From Rhodobacter flavimaris (GTDB taxonomy: Bacteria; Pseudomonadota; Alphaproteobacteria; Rhodobacterales; Rhodobacteraceae): a stretch of DNA of 64,000 bases. The notes below the pieces were generated by a model that was not told the origin of the DNA, searched no databases, and saw only the letters and a program-made list of their open reading frames with translations. The stretch spans positions 1-64,000 of the forward strand of contig NZ_JAJUOS010000014.1 of NCBI RefSeq assembly GCF_021378075.1, given 5' to 3'. A program made the position numbers and the translations under genes. Positions 36,920 through 45,933 of this stretch are shown one piece after another (position 1 is the stretch's first letter; each line of letters begins with the position of its first letter).

Positions 36920-38097
36920 TGACCTCCCAAGGTACTCAACGCACGCGGATCGGACTCAAATTCGAAGATTGGCCGCTTCAGGATGTTTCGGCATGGAAGG
37001 TGGCCCGGCTCAAAGGTGGCCCGTTCAAGCGCCCTGGGCCCTTCGCCAATTGGTCTCACGGAACCGTGCAGCTCCACCAACAGATGTATGGGCACTGGCT
37101 TGCCTTCTTGATGCGCCATAGGCCGGAACTCTTGGATCTCTCGCCCCCGGACAGGGTGACCCTCGACACAGTTGAGGCCTATCTTCGAGATGCGGAAAGC
37201 CGCGTCACCAACCGGATTGAGCCTGGCACGATGCTTCGACTCGGTGAGCGCCCCCTGAAGGTGCGGACTCTAGCTGGATTTCTCTTCTCGCTGTGGTTGG
37301 TCATCAAGGGGTTCTGTCCTGCGCGTGACTGGCGGTGGCTGAAGGACGGGGCGGATGCTTTTATGGCCGAAGCCGCCCTCGAGCCGCTGAAGCCTCCGAT
37401 CCCGGTGACGGCGCAACAACTTTACTCCTGGGCGCTCGAACGCCTGACGGAACTGCGCGATCGAGACGATCTGGACCAGCTCGAACAAGCGACGGCGTTT
37501 CGCCAGGCGCTCATGGTGGGGATATTGATCGCCGTTCCCGTACGTGCCCGAGCGTTCATAAGCATGACGGTCACGCTTCATGTTGAACCTACTGAAGCGA
37601 GCTATTGGCTGCGGTTTCGGGCGGAGGACATGAAGGACAAGAAGGCCAGAAGCTTTCACCTACCGCGCTCCATCGCCTGGGCCCTGGAACGCTATCTCCA
37701 CGTGTTCCGGCCGATCCTTCTGCAGGGCAATTTGAGCGACGCGCTCTGGATCACCCGGCGCGGCAACGCGATGAGCATCGACAGCTTCACGTCCGGCCTT
37801 GCGAAGCTGACCAAGCGGGAGTTCGGAATAACCCTCCGGCCTCACGCCTTTCGGCATATTGCTTCAACGACCATCGCGGAGTGCGACCCCGAACACGTGA
37901 ACATCATTCGCGATGTTCTCGGGCACGCCACCCTTGCGATGGCAGAGAAGCACTACAATCGCGCGACCGCTCAGAAGGCCTGCGCTGATTATCAAGCGAT
38001 CATCCGGGACACCATCAAGGACGCCAAGGCGCGGGACCGCAAGGCCAAGCGTTCTCGCAAGACGCGTCGGAAGAAACACAACCCACAGGAGGAGTAG
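36919..38097 (+). CDS. Tyrosine recombinase/integrase
   Basis: A 392-residue recombinase. The catalytic residues are visible: Arg in AVPVRARAFISM, Lys in DMKDKKARSF, HAFRH, LGHATLAMAEKHY with the nucleophilic Tyr. The very basic tail (DAKARDRKAKRSRKTRRKK) may aid DNA binding. ATG at 36919 overlaps the upstream stop and follows AGGGAGGA. The serine recombinase gene begins three bases after its stop, so the three are one operon. Confidence 0.88.
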   Translation: MTSQGTQRTRIGLKFEDWPLQDVSAWKVARLKGGPFKRPGPFANWSHGTVQLHQQMYGHWLAFLMRHRPELLDLSPPDRVTLDTVEAYLRDAESRVTNRIEPGTMLRLGERPLKVRTLAGFLFSLWLVIKGFCPARDWRWLKDGADAFMAEAALEPLKPPIPVTAQQLYSWALERLTELRDRDDLDQLEQATAFRQALMVGILIAVPVRARAFISMTVTLHVEPTEASYWLRFRAEDMKDKKARSFHLPRSIAWALERYLHVFRPILLQGNLSDALWITRRGNAMSIDSFTSGLAKLTKREFGITLRPHAFRHIASTTIAECDPEHVNIIRDVLGHATLAMAEKHYNRATAQKACADYQAIIRDTIKDAKARDRKAKRSRKTRRKKHNPQEE

Positions 38098-38100
38098 ATC

Positions 38101-39855
38101 ATGCGAGCCGCCATCTATGCGCGCTACTCGACGGACCTCCAAAGCGCCGCATCGATCACGGACCAGGTCCGGGTCTGTCGCAAGCTCTGCGAAGAGACCG
38201 ACTGGCAGGTGGTCCATGTCTTCAGTGACGAGGCGATCAGCGGAGCCACAGACCAGCGTCCTGGCTTCCAGCAACTGCTGCGGTCGGCGATGAAGGGACA
38301 GTTCGACGTCATCGTCGCCGAAGCACTCGACCGGCTCTCGCGGGACCAGGAACATATCGCGGGCCTCCACAAGCGGATGGCCTTCCTCGACGTGCAGATC
38401 GTCACCAAGGCCGAAGGCGAGATCAATGAACTCCACGTTGGCCTCAACGGCACCATGTCAGCCCTGTTCCTGCGCCAACTGGCCCAGAAGACCCGTCGCG
38501 GCCTCGAAGGACGTGTGCGCGCGGGCAAGTCCGCCGGCGGGATCAGCTACGGCTACAAGGCAGTTCGCCAACTCTTGCCCGATGGCAGCCAGTCGCGGGG
38601 AGATCGGACCATCGATCCCGAGGAAGCGGTGATCGTGCAGCGGATCTTCGAGCGTTTCGCATCGGGTCACAGCGCGCGTGCCATCGCGATCGAGCTCAAT
38701 CACGACAGGATCCCCCCGCCGCGCGGGAAGGGCGGCAAACCCGGTGCGACCTGGTCCTTCTCGACGATTTCGGGCAACTGGAAGCGCGGGACCGGCATCC
38801 TCAACAACGAGCTCTACATCGGCAAGCTGGTCTGGAATCGCCAGAACTTCGTCAAGGATCCCGACACGGGCAAGCGTCAGGCGCGTCCCAATCCACGCGA
38901 AGACCTGATCATCGAGGACGTGCCGCACCTGCGGATCATCGACGACGAACTCTGGGAACGGGTCAAGAAGATCCAGCACGGCGTCCGCAAGCGCATCCGG
39001 GCGGAAGATCGCCCCAATGCCTATGGCGCCGCACGACGCCCCACCTACCTGCTCTCCGGCCTGCTCAAGTGCGGCTGCTGCGGCGCGAACTACATCCTCG
39101 TCAACGCGCTCAAATACGGCTGCTCGGCCAATCGCAACCGCGGCACCTGCCCCAACCGAGCCACGATCCGCCGCGCCGAGGTCGAGGCACGCGTCCTCGA
39201 GGGGCTGAAGGATCACCTGCTCCACCCCGACCTGCTTGCCGCCTTCGTCGAGGAGTTTCAGCGCGAGATGCGCAAGGAACAGCAATCCTCCGAGACGGAA
39301 CGCAAGACCGCCGAAGCCCGGCTTACGAAGCTCGAGAAGGAGATCTCCAATCTCATCGATGCCGTCGCCAACGGCATGTTTCATCAAAGCATGACGGAGC
39401 GGCTGCAGGCGCTCGAAGACGAGAAGCTCACGCTGCGGGCCAAGCTCGACCAACTCCCCGAGCCACCCCCGGTCACGCTGCACCCCGCCATGGCCGAGAT
39501 CTACCGGTCGAAGGTTGCGACCCTCATCGAGGCACTGAACGCCGACGGCACCCGGAACGAAGCCGCAGATATCCTGCGCGGCCTGATCGCGGAGATCCGG
39601 ATGCTGCCGCGCGAGGGTGGCGGCCATGACATTGAACTCTATGGGGAACTGGGCGCGATCCTGGGGCTCGGGGAACCCCGGAATGACAAACCCCGCCTCA
39701 TTGTGGGCGGGGTGTCGAATTCAATGGTTGCGGGGGCTGGATTAAACCTTCACCGAACGACTATGCGCCTTGGCCAGACGATCGTTCAATCGCCAAAAGG
39801 GGCGGGACGCGGTCTGCGGGATAGTGGCGTGCCCCTATCGGGTGGTCCGGTTTGA
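38101..39855 (+). CDS. Large serine recombinase
   Basis: A 584-residue resolvase/invertase-type recombinase. The catalytic Ser lies in AAIYARYSTDLQS (about residue 10), with VAEALDRLSRDQE later in the domain. A recombinase domain, a zinc ribbon (LLKCGCCGANY...CSANRNRGTC) and a coiled coil (TAEARLTKLEKEISNLI) follow. The C-terminal VAGAGLNLHRTTMRL is coded by the tRNA-fMet-like site, as in many such integrases (VAGAGFEPTTFRL). The last 30 or so codons run into IS sequence. It probably integrated the element at that site. Confidence 0.9.
   Translation: MRAAIYARYSTDLQSAASITDQVRVCRKLCEETDWQVVHVFSDEAISGATDQRPGFQQLLRSAMKGQFDVIVAEALDRLSRDQEHIAGLHKRMAFLDVQIVTKAEGEINELHVGLNGTMSALFLRQLAQKTRRGLEGRVRAGKSAGGISYGYKAVRQLLPDGSQSRGDRTIDPEEAVIVQRIFERFASGHSARAIAIELNHDRIPPPRGKGGKPGATWSFSTISGNWKRGTGILNNELYIGKLVWNRQNFVKDPDTGKRQARPNPREDLIIEDVPHLRIIDDELWERVKKIQHGVRKRIRAEDRPNAYGAARRPTYLLSGLLKCGCCGANYILVNALKYGCSANRNRGTCPNRATIRRAEVEARVLEGLKDHLLHPDLLAAFVEEFQREMRKEQQSSETERKTAEARLTKLEKEISNLIDAVANGMFHQSMTERLQALEDEKLTLRAKLDQLPEPPPVTLHPAMAEIYRSKVATLIEALNADGTRNEAADILRGLIAEIRMLPREGGGHDIELYGELGAILGLGEPRNDKPRLIVGGVSNSMVAGAGLNLHRTTMRLGQTIVQSPKGAGRGLRDSGVPLSGGPV
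39725..39758 (+). repeat. tRNA-fMet 3'-end-like site, putative attR
   Basis: TGGTTGCGGGGGCTGGATTA is identical to 513-532 and in the same orientation; the following 14 bases are similar (ACCT and CCGAAC shared). It lies inside the 3' end of the serine recombinase gene. The core equals the complement of the tRNA-fMet acceptor/T-arm end. Confidence 0.55.
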
Positions 39856-40334
39856 GTGTTAGTGCATCATAGGCCTGTGGTCGATCGGGACGATGCTGTT
39901 CGGCGCAGGCGGGCGGTAACCCAATGAGCTGTGCGGCCTGACTGTGCTGTAGTGAACGCGCCATCGCTCGATCAGGATCTGGGCCTCGCGCAGAGTGTAG
40001 AAGAGTTCGCCGGTGATCTTTACGAATATCTCGTCGAGTTGCCATCCCTAGTGGCTCCATCTCGTCCCCTCGAAACGGTGCTTCCGGATCTCGGAGGCGA
40101 ACATCGGAGCAAATCGATGCCACCAAAATCGGACCGTCTCATGGCAGATGTCGACGCCTCGCTCGTGAATCAGATCCTCGACATTCCGGAGCGATAGAGG
40201 GAAGCGGACATATAGCATCTCCGCCAGGCGGATGATCTCGGGGCTCGTCTAGAAACAGCGAAAGGGCGAACGTTCCGTCATCCAGAAAGGCTACGTGACC
40301 GCACCGCCCACCTAAAGCCAAGTTCCTCTGACAG
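39824..40334 (-). mobile_element. Chimeric IS6/IS3 transposase remnant, copy 1
   Basis: On the minus strand, from 40290 down, IS6-like residues appear (FALSLF..., GVDICHETVRF, MFASEI). They are followed without a gap by the C terminus of an IS3-family OrfB (REAQILIERWRVHYSTVR, then PHSSLGYRPPAPNSIVPIDH) near 40000-39875. Frames are broken by frameshifts and stops. The 511 bases are about 93% identical by eye to 45352-45861, in the same orientation. Confidence 0.7.
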
Positions 40335-40403
40335 AACCCGATGGCATCCTCAGACCTGTTTGCCTACCTGACGATCTGGGAGCCAGCCAGTCAGAGACTT
40401 GAG

Positions 40404-41411
40404 CTATTCAAACCGTCCTCGCGTGCCATTGGCAAGCGCAACGAGGGACAGCATGACCGGGACTTCAACCAGCACACCCACAACGGTGGCCAGGGCCGCG
40501 CCGGAATTGAGGCCAAAGAGGCTGATCGCCACTGCAACTGCTAGCTCAAAGAAGTTCGAGGTGCCGATCAGGGCGCAGGGCGCGGCAATCCTGTGGGGAA
40601 CCCGCAACGCCCAGGCTGCGGTATAGGCCAGAACGAAGATGCCATAGGACTGAATCAGGATCGGGACCGCAATCAGCGCGATCACTTGTGGCCTATCGAG
40701 GATTACTTGTCCCTGAAGACCGAACAGGATCACAACCGTTGCGATGAGTCCGATGATCGACCACGGCTTGATTTTTCCGCGGAAGATCGCGATGCGCTCG
40801 GCACTCCCCAGTCGCCTCCGCGTCAAGACGCCGGCCACCAACGGGAGGGCAACAAACAGGCCTGCGGACAGAACAAGCGTTCCCCATGGCACCTCAATGT
40901 CCGTAACCCCAAGCAGAAATGCAACGATCGGCGCGAAGGCGAAGACCATGACAACATCGTTCACCGAGACCTGGAGCAGCGTGTAACTCTCGTCGCCTCG
41001 GGTCAGTTGCGACCAGACGAACACCATGGCCGTGCAGGGCGCCGCACCGAGCAAGATCAGCCCCGCGATGTATTGCTGCGCATCCTCGTCCGCAATGAAG
41101 TCCGAAAACACAGACCGGAAAAACAGCACTCCGAGCGCAGCCATCGTAAATGGCTTGATCAGCCAGTTGACCACCAAGGTAATCGCAAGCCCCTTTGGCT
41201 CCTTCACCACGTTTTTCAGGCTGCGAGGATCGACGCCGACCATCATCGGGTAGACCATCGCCCAGATCAGTACCGCGACCACCAGATTGACATTCGCCAC
41301 CTCGGTGGCCGCAATCACCGTGACCAGTTCGGGCGCTGCACTTCCAAGGATAATGCCGCCAGCCATGGCTAGCGCGATCCAGAAGGAGAGATACCGCTCA
41401 AAGATGCTCAT
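40404..41411 (-). CDS. ACR3-family arsenite efflux transporter
   Basis: A 335-residue, ten-helix membrane protein. The N terminus [19 protein letters not shown] is typical of ACR3 (ArsB-like) arsenite carriers, and [18 protein letters not shown] contains the conserved Cys that is needed for arsenite transport. [20 protein letters not shown] is also conserved. Start at 41411 is preferred because it matches the family N terminus. No arsR, arsC or arsH is nearby, which is unusual. The region 41412-41637 shows no gene. Confidence 0.88.
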   Translation of the reverse strand: MSIFERYLSFWIALAMAGGIILGSAAPELVTVIAATEVANVNLVVAVLIWAMVYPMMVGVDPRSLKNVVKEPKGLAITLVVNWLIKPFTMAALGVLFFRSVFSDFIADEDAQQYIAGLILLGAAPCTAMVFVWSQLTRGDESYTLLQVSVNDVVMVFAFAPIVAFLLGVTDIEVPWGTLVLSAGLFVALPLVAGVLTRRRLGSAERIAIFRGKIKPWSIIGLIATVVILFGLQGQVILDRPQVIALIAVPILIQSYGIFVLAYTAAWALRVPHRIAAPCALIGTSNFFELAVAVAISLFGLNSGAALATVVGVLVEVPVMLSLVALANGTRGRFE

Positions 41412-41637
41412 TATTAGGGAACTATCGCGTCTGGCATACGAAGTCGAGGCTACCGACGGCACCCTTGGGAATGCTCACGAACGCACCTCTACCCAGTCGG
41501 GATTTTGTCATGCGCTCGTATCTGTTTTCGGGTCACCATTGGGACACCACGAATGCCGTGCGAGACATCAAACAGAAGAGGGTTCTAATAACCGGTTGCG
41601 CGACAACACGACCTTGCTGTGCCGATTTTGGGAGGGC

Positions 41638-42468
41638 TCAGTATCTTTTCAGCGGAATCCGCAGGCTGAGCGTCACCACTTGATCGTTAGGCTTGAAGGT
41701 CAGCGGCTTGTAGGGCTCTGAAGTGCCGGAACCCGGCAAGGGCGTCGCCCCTCCGTGGGCGGTACCGAAGTAGTAATACTTGTATGCGGCCTCGAGGATC
41801 ACCGGATGCTGCCCAGGCTTCGTCAGTTGGATCGACGCCCCAAAGCCGATGGCGGCCGCGATCGTCAGATTACTGTCACCTTCGAACGAGCGATCGGTTC
41901 GCTCCTCGCCTCCCTCCGCATCGGGATTCGTCCGTGTCCATGTGCTCACCTTGTTATTTGCAAGTCCCAGGCCGGAAAACAGGAAGGGTTGAAACCGGGA
42001 GTGGCTGCCTCGCTGTTCGAGTGGCGCGTAATAAACGTTCGCCATGAGCGCTGTCGTACGGACCGTACCCCCAGTGATGTCAGCATGCGGTCCGGGTCCC
42101 GGGCTGGTCCAGACACCGTTCAAATCCATGCCTGATCGCCCAAGGAGTTCCAAGTCTGCCCTTAACCCGTTCAGCCAGTCATATCCCGCTGCCACCCCCC
42201 AGATTGCGCCCTTGTCATCATCAAGGTCGAAATTCACCCGTGGATCTTTGTCCGGATATCCCGGCGGCAGCCAGTAAGCGTCATGAAGTGATCTCGACGC
42301 ATAGCCGCCCTCGATACGAAGGTACGGGCCATAGGTCACGCTCGCCACGCCGAAAGATGGAAAGGACGCCGGGCTTGAGGCGTCTTGAGCTATGGCACGA
42401 CCGGCCTCAACCGTTACGCCGCCGATGACCGCAAGAACCGCCGCGCCTTTCGTCAAAGTGGCTTTCAA
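41638..42468 (-). CDS. Predicted outer-membrane beta-barrel protein
   Basis: The 276-residue protein has a signal peptide (LAVIGGVTVEAGRAIAQ) followed by alternating amphipathic strands such as GPYLRIEGGYASRS, AIWGVAAGYDWLNGLRADLE, ALMANVYYAP, FLFSGLGLAN and LTIAAAIGFGASIQL, ending in VVTLSLRIPLKRY. This pattern fits a small (about eight-strand) porin-like barrel. TTG at 42468 is chosen because GGGAGG lies nine bases upstream. It follows two related secreted-protein genes on the same strand. Specific family not recognised. Confidence 0.7.
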   Translation of the reverse strand: MKATLTKGAAVLAVIGGVTVEAGRAIAQDASSPASFPSFGVASVTYGPYLRIEGGYASRSLHDAYWLPPGYPDKDPRVNFDLDDDKGAIWGVAAGYDWLNGLRADLELLGRSGMDLNGVWTSPGPGPHADITGGTVRTTALMANVYYAPLEQRGSHSRFQPFLFSGLGLANNKVSTWTRTNPDAEGGEERTDRSFEGDSNLTIAAAIGFGASIQLTKPGQHPVILEAAYKYYYFGTAHGGATPLPGSGTSEPYKPLTFKPNDQVVTLSLRIPLKRY

Positions 42469-42594
42469 TGTTGCGTCCTCCCACTCGACTGGTGCCCTAA
42501 CAGCGCCTCTCAGGGCGCGCTGGCACAGCATTTCACATAGTTTTGGCCACCAGCATCAAGAGGGTCAAGGACCTCTGCACCCTCGAACACGATT

Positions 42595-43389
42595 TCAGCC
42601 GTGACCTTCCGCAATGGCTAGACGTACGGCCTCTGCCTTCGACGCCAAAGTAGTAGCGGCAGCGCCTGTCACAGGGGTCCCAAGGATAGTTGTCACGGCT
42701 ATCACGGTATCTGCCGTGATCGGTATTCCCTTGTCGGACGCCACGCCGAGAAACACGGCCTGAAGAGTTATCGTATCGTTCGCGACCCCAGGCATCGACA
42801 ACGAACCATCAAGAGACGCTCGCAGCATCGACAGGTTTTGCAGCGGAGAGTCGATGAAGCTGATTTCCCGGAAACTCGTCCTGAGATCCGTGACGATCAT
42901 CTCGTAGGATTGATTGTAAAACCCCGACATTTCACTGTCGAATGCCAGCGTGGCGATTGCCTCGACGTAGGCCCGGTCTAACACCCTCGCCGGCGTCCGC
43001 ACTACGTTCAGGCGACCAAGTTCGACCTCGGGAATACCTTCCTGAGCCCAGACGGGCTTATTTCCCGCCTCTCCAGCGCCCGGGCCTTGGCCACCCGCAC
43101 CTCCCTGTCCGCCGGCTCCAGCTCCACCCGAGCCGTACTGGTACTTCTTTCCACCTGAGCCACCGGCATGATCGGAATCGTCACCCTCTTCGTGCCCTCC
43201 AGCGCCGGGTCCCATACCACCTTCATGTTCTGAATCAGTATGTTCATCATGCACCTCCTCGGCATACGCCATCTGGAGATACGTCCCCCCTGAAGTGACG
43301 ACACTCCCACCGACACCGATTGCAACAAGCGTTGTCGCAGACAGCCCTATCTTGATCAGTCCACGCTTCAAATGATTGGAGCTCCGCAT
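42595..43389 (-). CDS. Secreted glycine-rich protein, paralogue B
   Basis: The 264-residue protein has an N-terminal signal or anchor helix (IGLSATTLVAIGVGGSVVT), a His/Asp/Glu-rich stretch (HDEHTDSEHEGG) that could bind metal, a Gly/Ala-rich linker, and a C-terminal domain of about 140 residues. That domain shares ELGRLNVVRTPARVLD, IDSPLQNL and VASDKGIPITADTVIAVTTI with the neighbour at 43746-45152. Start at 43389 has GGGAGAG upstream. Function unknown. Confidence 0.7.
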   Translation of the reverse strand: MRSSNHLKRGLIKIGLSATTLVAIGVGGSVVTSGGTYLQMAYAEEVHDEHTDSEHEGGMGPGAGGHEEGDDSDHAGGSGGKKYQYGSGGAGAGGQGGAGGQGPGAGEAGNKPVWAQEGIPEVELGRLNVVRTPARVLDRAYVEAIATLAFDSEMSGFYNQSYEMIVTDLRTSFREISFIDSPLQNLSMLRASLDGSLSMPGVANDTITLQAVFLGVASDKGIPITADTVIAVTTILGTPVTGAAATTLASKAEAVRLAIAEGHG

Positions 43390-43745
43390 GATTTCTCTCC
43401 CATGTCTGCGAGTGATCTGGTCCCCCATGAGGCCAGTCAATCAGAACCTTCCGTTCAAGAGACATAAGTAACTTGCAGTAGTCCTCCCGGACTTGCGTTG
43501 ATTTCGCTCAACCACATCCAAGACTACGTGATTTGCCAATACCAAATGTAAATGCACGCACCCGCTCCCGTTCGACCGCTGGAAGAATGGCCTTGATCTG
43601 CCCTAGTCACCGCGCCAGACCGCAACATTTACCCAAGCATTCGCAGCTCACATTTGGGTCGCGCAGCGAGTCTTGGCTCCGCAGAGGCGCTCATCTTAAA
43701 TTGAAGGGGGCTATCCGCCCCCCTCAAGATCTTTTTCGTCTCGGT
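43390..43745. other. Gap between the two glycine-rich protein genes
   Basis: The 356 bases hold no convincing gene. They contain the terminator at 43701-43727 and presumably the promoter of paralogue B. Confidence 0.5.
43701..43727 (-). terminator. Terminator after the first glycine-rich protein gene
   Basis: TTGAAGGGGGC, a 5-base loop and GCCCCCCTCAA make a stem of about ten pairs just downstream of the stop of the gene at 43746. On the minus strand it is followed by TTCAATTTAAG. Confidence 0.6.
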
Positions 43746-45152
43746 TCACTCAGTCGTGCTGTCGGCTGGGATAGCGTACTCGTGGATGAACTCGATCACT
43801 TCGCGCGCATCATCCGCAGCTTGGGTGAAGTCGGTGATGGTCGCCGTCTCGCTGGCAGTGTACTCACCGGTAAATACGGTGCTGTAGATGTTTACCAGAT
43901 CCGGCTCCCAGGTCGTGAAGGTTTCGCCTTCGTCCTGCACACCATCCTTGTCAAGGTCCACCCAAGTCTCGCCGCTGGGGACAAGCACAACAACTTCCAC
44001 GTTGTACGTGTCTTCCCGGTCGTAGGTAAACGCCGAGTAATCAATCACCGATGCGTAGATACCCGTCGGATCAAGCGTGCCGTCGCCATCGTAATCGAAG
44101 GTCAGTTCCTCCTGCGCGATGCCGAGGATGTTGTTGATATAAGCCACTTCATCGACCGTGAACGTACCGGTCTTGTCGGTTGCCGCCGCAAGATAAGCCG
44201 TCGCTTCACTCAGATCCGTCGCGTCCTGCTCACCATCGGCAAGATAAGCCAAGCTGTCGGGCAGCAGGCTGGTCGTAATGCCCACTTCCTCAAGTTCGGG
44301 GTCTTCATCCAGATTCCGAAGCACCACGAGCTCGCCGTCAGTCAACAGAGCCTCGTAGATGGCAAGGTTCTCGAGCGGAGAGTCGATCGTCTTGGTGATT
44401 AGTTCACCCGTATCTGCGTCGACATAGGTCACAACAATCCGTCCGGCAGCGTCGAGGGTGATCGACTCCCCAGCAGAGGCATCATCAGCCAAGTTGATCG
44501 TCTTGATGGCCTCTTCGAGCTGCCCATCCAGCACGTCCTCGGCCGAACGACCGAGGTTCAGCCGCCCCAGATCGATCGTGACCAAATCATCCAGATATTC
44601 CGGATCCACTTCCCCATCGATCAGCGGGATCGGGTTGCCGTCTGCATCCAGCGGCTGAAGATAGCCATCATCCGTCAGGATCGGCACGCCGTTGGCATCC
44701 CGCTCCACGACGTAGAGATCCCCGAACAGATCGCCCAGTGTCGGCTCGCCCTCCTCAGGACTACGTCCGCCCTGCTTGCCATCAGGAGGGCCTCCAACCC
44801 CGGCAGGTCGCCCGGCACCTTCCTCGGATGCCGGCGCCGCGGTAGCGGGACGCCCCTGCTGGCCTCCACTGTCGCTCGGTTTGGTTTGCTGACCTCCGGT
44901 CCCCGCACCCCCAGCTTCGCCGCCGGCACCTGTGCCAGCGCCAGCACCGCCGCGATTATCGCTGCCGCCGCGGTTTTCACCACCGCCAGAACCTTGGCCG
45001 GACCCATCCGACCCGCCCGAGCGGTTCTGTTGCGCCAGCACCGCGCCACCCGACGGTGAGATGACAAAATCCGTAACGGTCACACCAACTGCCGCAAGCA
45101 TTACAACAGTTAGCGCGGTCGTGGACCAGAAAGCTGTTTTCTTGAGTCGCAT
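43746..45152 (-). CDS. Secreted glycine-rich protein with acidic calcium-loop-like motifs, paralogue A
   Basis: A 468-residue protein with an N-terminal signal or anchor helix (TTALTVVMLAAVGVTVTDF). Residues 40-110 are a Gly/Ser/Asn-rich low-complexity linker (GGSDGSGQGSGGGENRGG). The later acidic domain has DLGRLNLGRSAEDVLD, IDSPLENL and AATDKTGTFTVDEVAYINNI, shared with paralogue B. FDYDGDGTLDPTG and DLDKDGVQDEGE resemble EF-hand/dockerin-type calcium loops. No known family recognised; a surface or matrix role is an inference. Confidence 0.72.
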   Translation of the reverse strand: MRLKKTAFWSTTALTVVMLAAVGVTVTDFVISPSGGAVLAQQNRSGGSDGSGQGSGGGENRGGSDNRGGAGAGTGAGGEAGGAGTGGQQTKPSDSGGQQGRPATAAPASEEGAGRPAGVGGPPDGKQGGRSPEEGEPTLGDLFGDLYVVERDANGVPILTDDGYLQPLDADGNPIPLIDGEVDPEYLDDLVTIDLGRLNLGRSAEDVLDGQLEEAIKTINLADDASAGESITLDAAGRIVVTYVDADTGELITKTIDSPLENLAIYEALLTDGELVVLRNLDEDPELEEVGITTSLLPDSLAYLADGEQDATDLSEATAYLAAATDKTGTFTVDEVAYINNILGIAQEELTFDYDGDGTLDPTGIYASVIDYSAFTYDREDTYNVEVVVLVPSGETWVDLDKDGVQDEGETFTTWEPDLVNIYSTVFTGEYTASETATITDFTQAADDAREVIEFIHEYAIPADSTTE

Positions 45153-45351
45153 GTCGGCCTCCCCTCAGCACATGTTTCGATTATGCGAATAGCTGAATTT
45201 GATCCGCTGCGCCTTGACGCGCATCAATCTGGCTCCGGGCACGTGAAAAATTAGGTTCCCGGGTGCTGGCAGACTAATTCGAACCAATCTCCACTTGGGC
45301 AGTTGAAGTGCCCCCACTGAAGTAGTCCACCAACTGGGATAGATTTATCCT

Positions 45352-45861
45352 GTGGCGTGCCCCTATCGGGTGGTCCGGTTTGAGTGTTAGTACGTCATAG
45401 GCCTTTGGTCGATCGGGACGATGCTGTTCGGCGCAGGCGGGCGATAACCCAATGAGCTGTGCGGCCTGACTGTGTTGTAGTGAACGCGCCATCGCTCGAT
45501 CAGGATCTGGGCCTCGCGCAGAGTGTAGAAGATTTCGCCGTTGATCTTTACGAATATCTCGTCGAGTTGCCATCTCCGGTGGCTCTATCTCGTCCCCTCG
45601 ACACGGTGCTTCCGGATCTCCGAGGCGAACATCGGCCCAAACCGATGCCACCGAAATCGGACCGTCTCATGGCAGATGTCGACGCCTCGCTCGTGAAGCA
45701 GAACTTCGACATTCCGGAGCGATAGAGAGAAGCAGACATATAGCATCACCGGTAAGCGGATGGTCTCGGGGCTCCTCTTGAAATAGCGAAGGGCGAACAT
45801 TCCGTCATCCAGAAAGGCTAGGTGCCGGCCCTGCCCACCTAAAGCCAGGTTCTTGTGACAG
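45352..45861 (-). mobile_element. Chimeric IS6/IS3 transposase remnant, copy 2
   Basis: On the minus strand 45800-45585 reads FALRYFKRSPETIRLPVMLY and GVDICHETVRFRWHRF, an IS6-family N terminus. After a frameshift, RWQLDEIFVKINGE follows, then abruptly IFYTLREAQILIERWRVHYN and TVRPHSSLGYRPPAP, an IS3-family OrfB C terminus ending TAA at about 45400. The fusion point lies near 45532. A second, nearly identical copy lies at 39824-40334. Confidence 0.75.
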
Positions 45862-45933
45862 CGCCCAGCCTTTCACACCTACCACCAGGTTTTGCCGGCT
45901 CCCGCAGTTCTGTTACAGGCCCTACGGGCCGAC

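Larger units (their letters stand above)
513..39758. mobile_element. Possible relic integrative island between tRNA-fMet-like repeats
   Basis: Direct copies of a tRNA-fMet 3'-end-like sequence lie at 513-546 and 39725-39758. The right copy overlaps the 3' end of a large serine recombinase gene that follows two tyrosine recombinase genes. This is the usual arrangement of an integrase next to its attachment site. The interval holds the inositol operon, the CRISPR array and the tricarboxylate cluster. No intact tRNA is seen at either end and no conjugation or phage genes are present, so the island, if real, is old or was mobilised from elsewhere. Confidence 0.35.
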
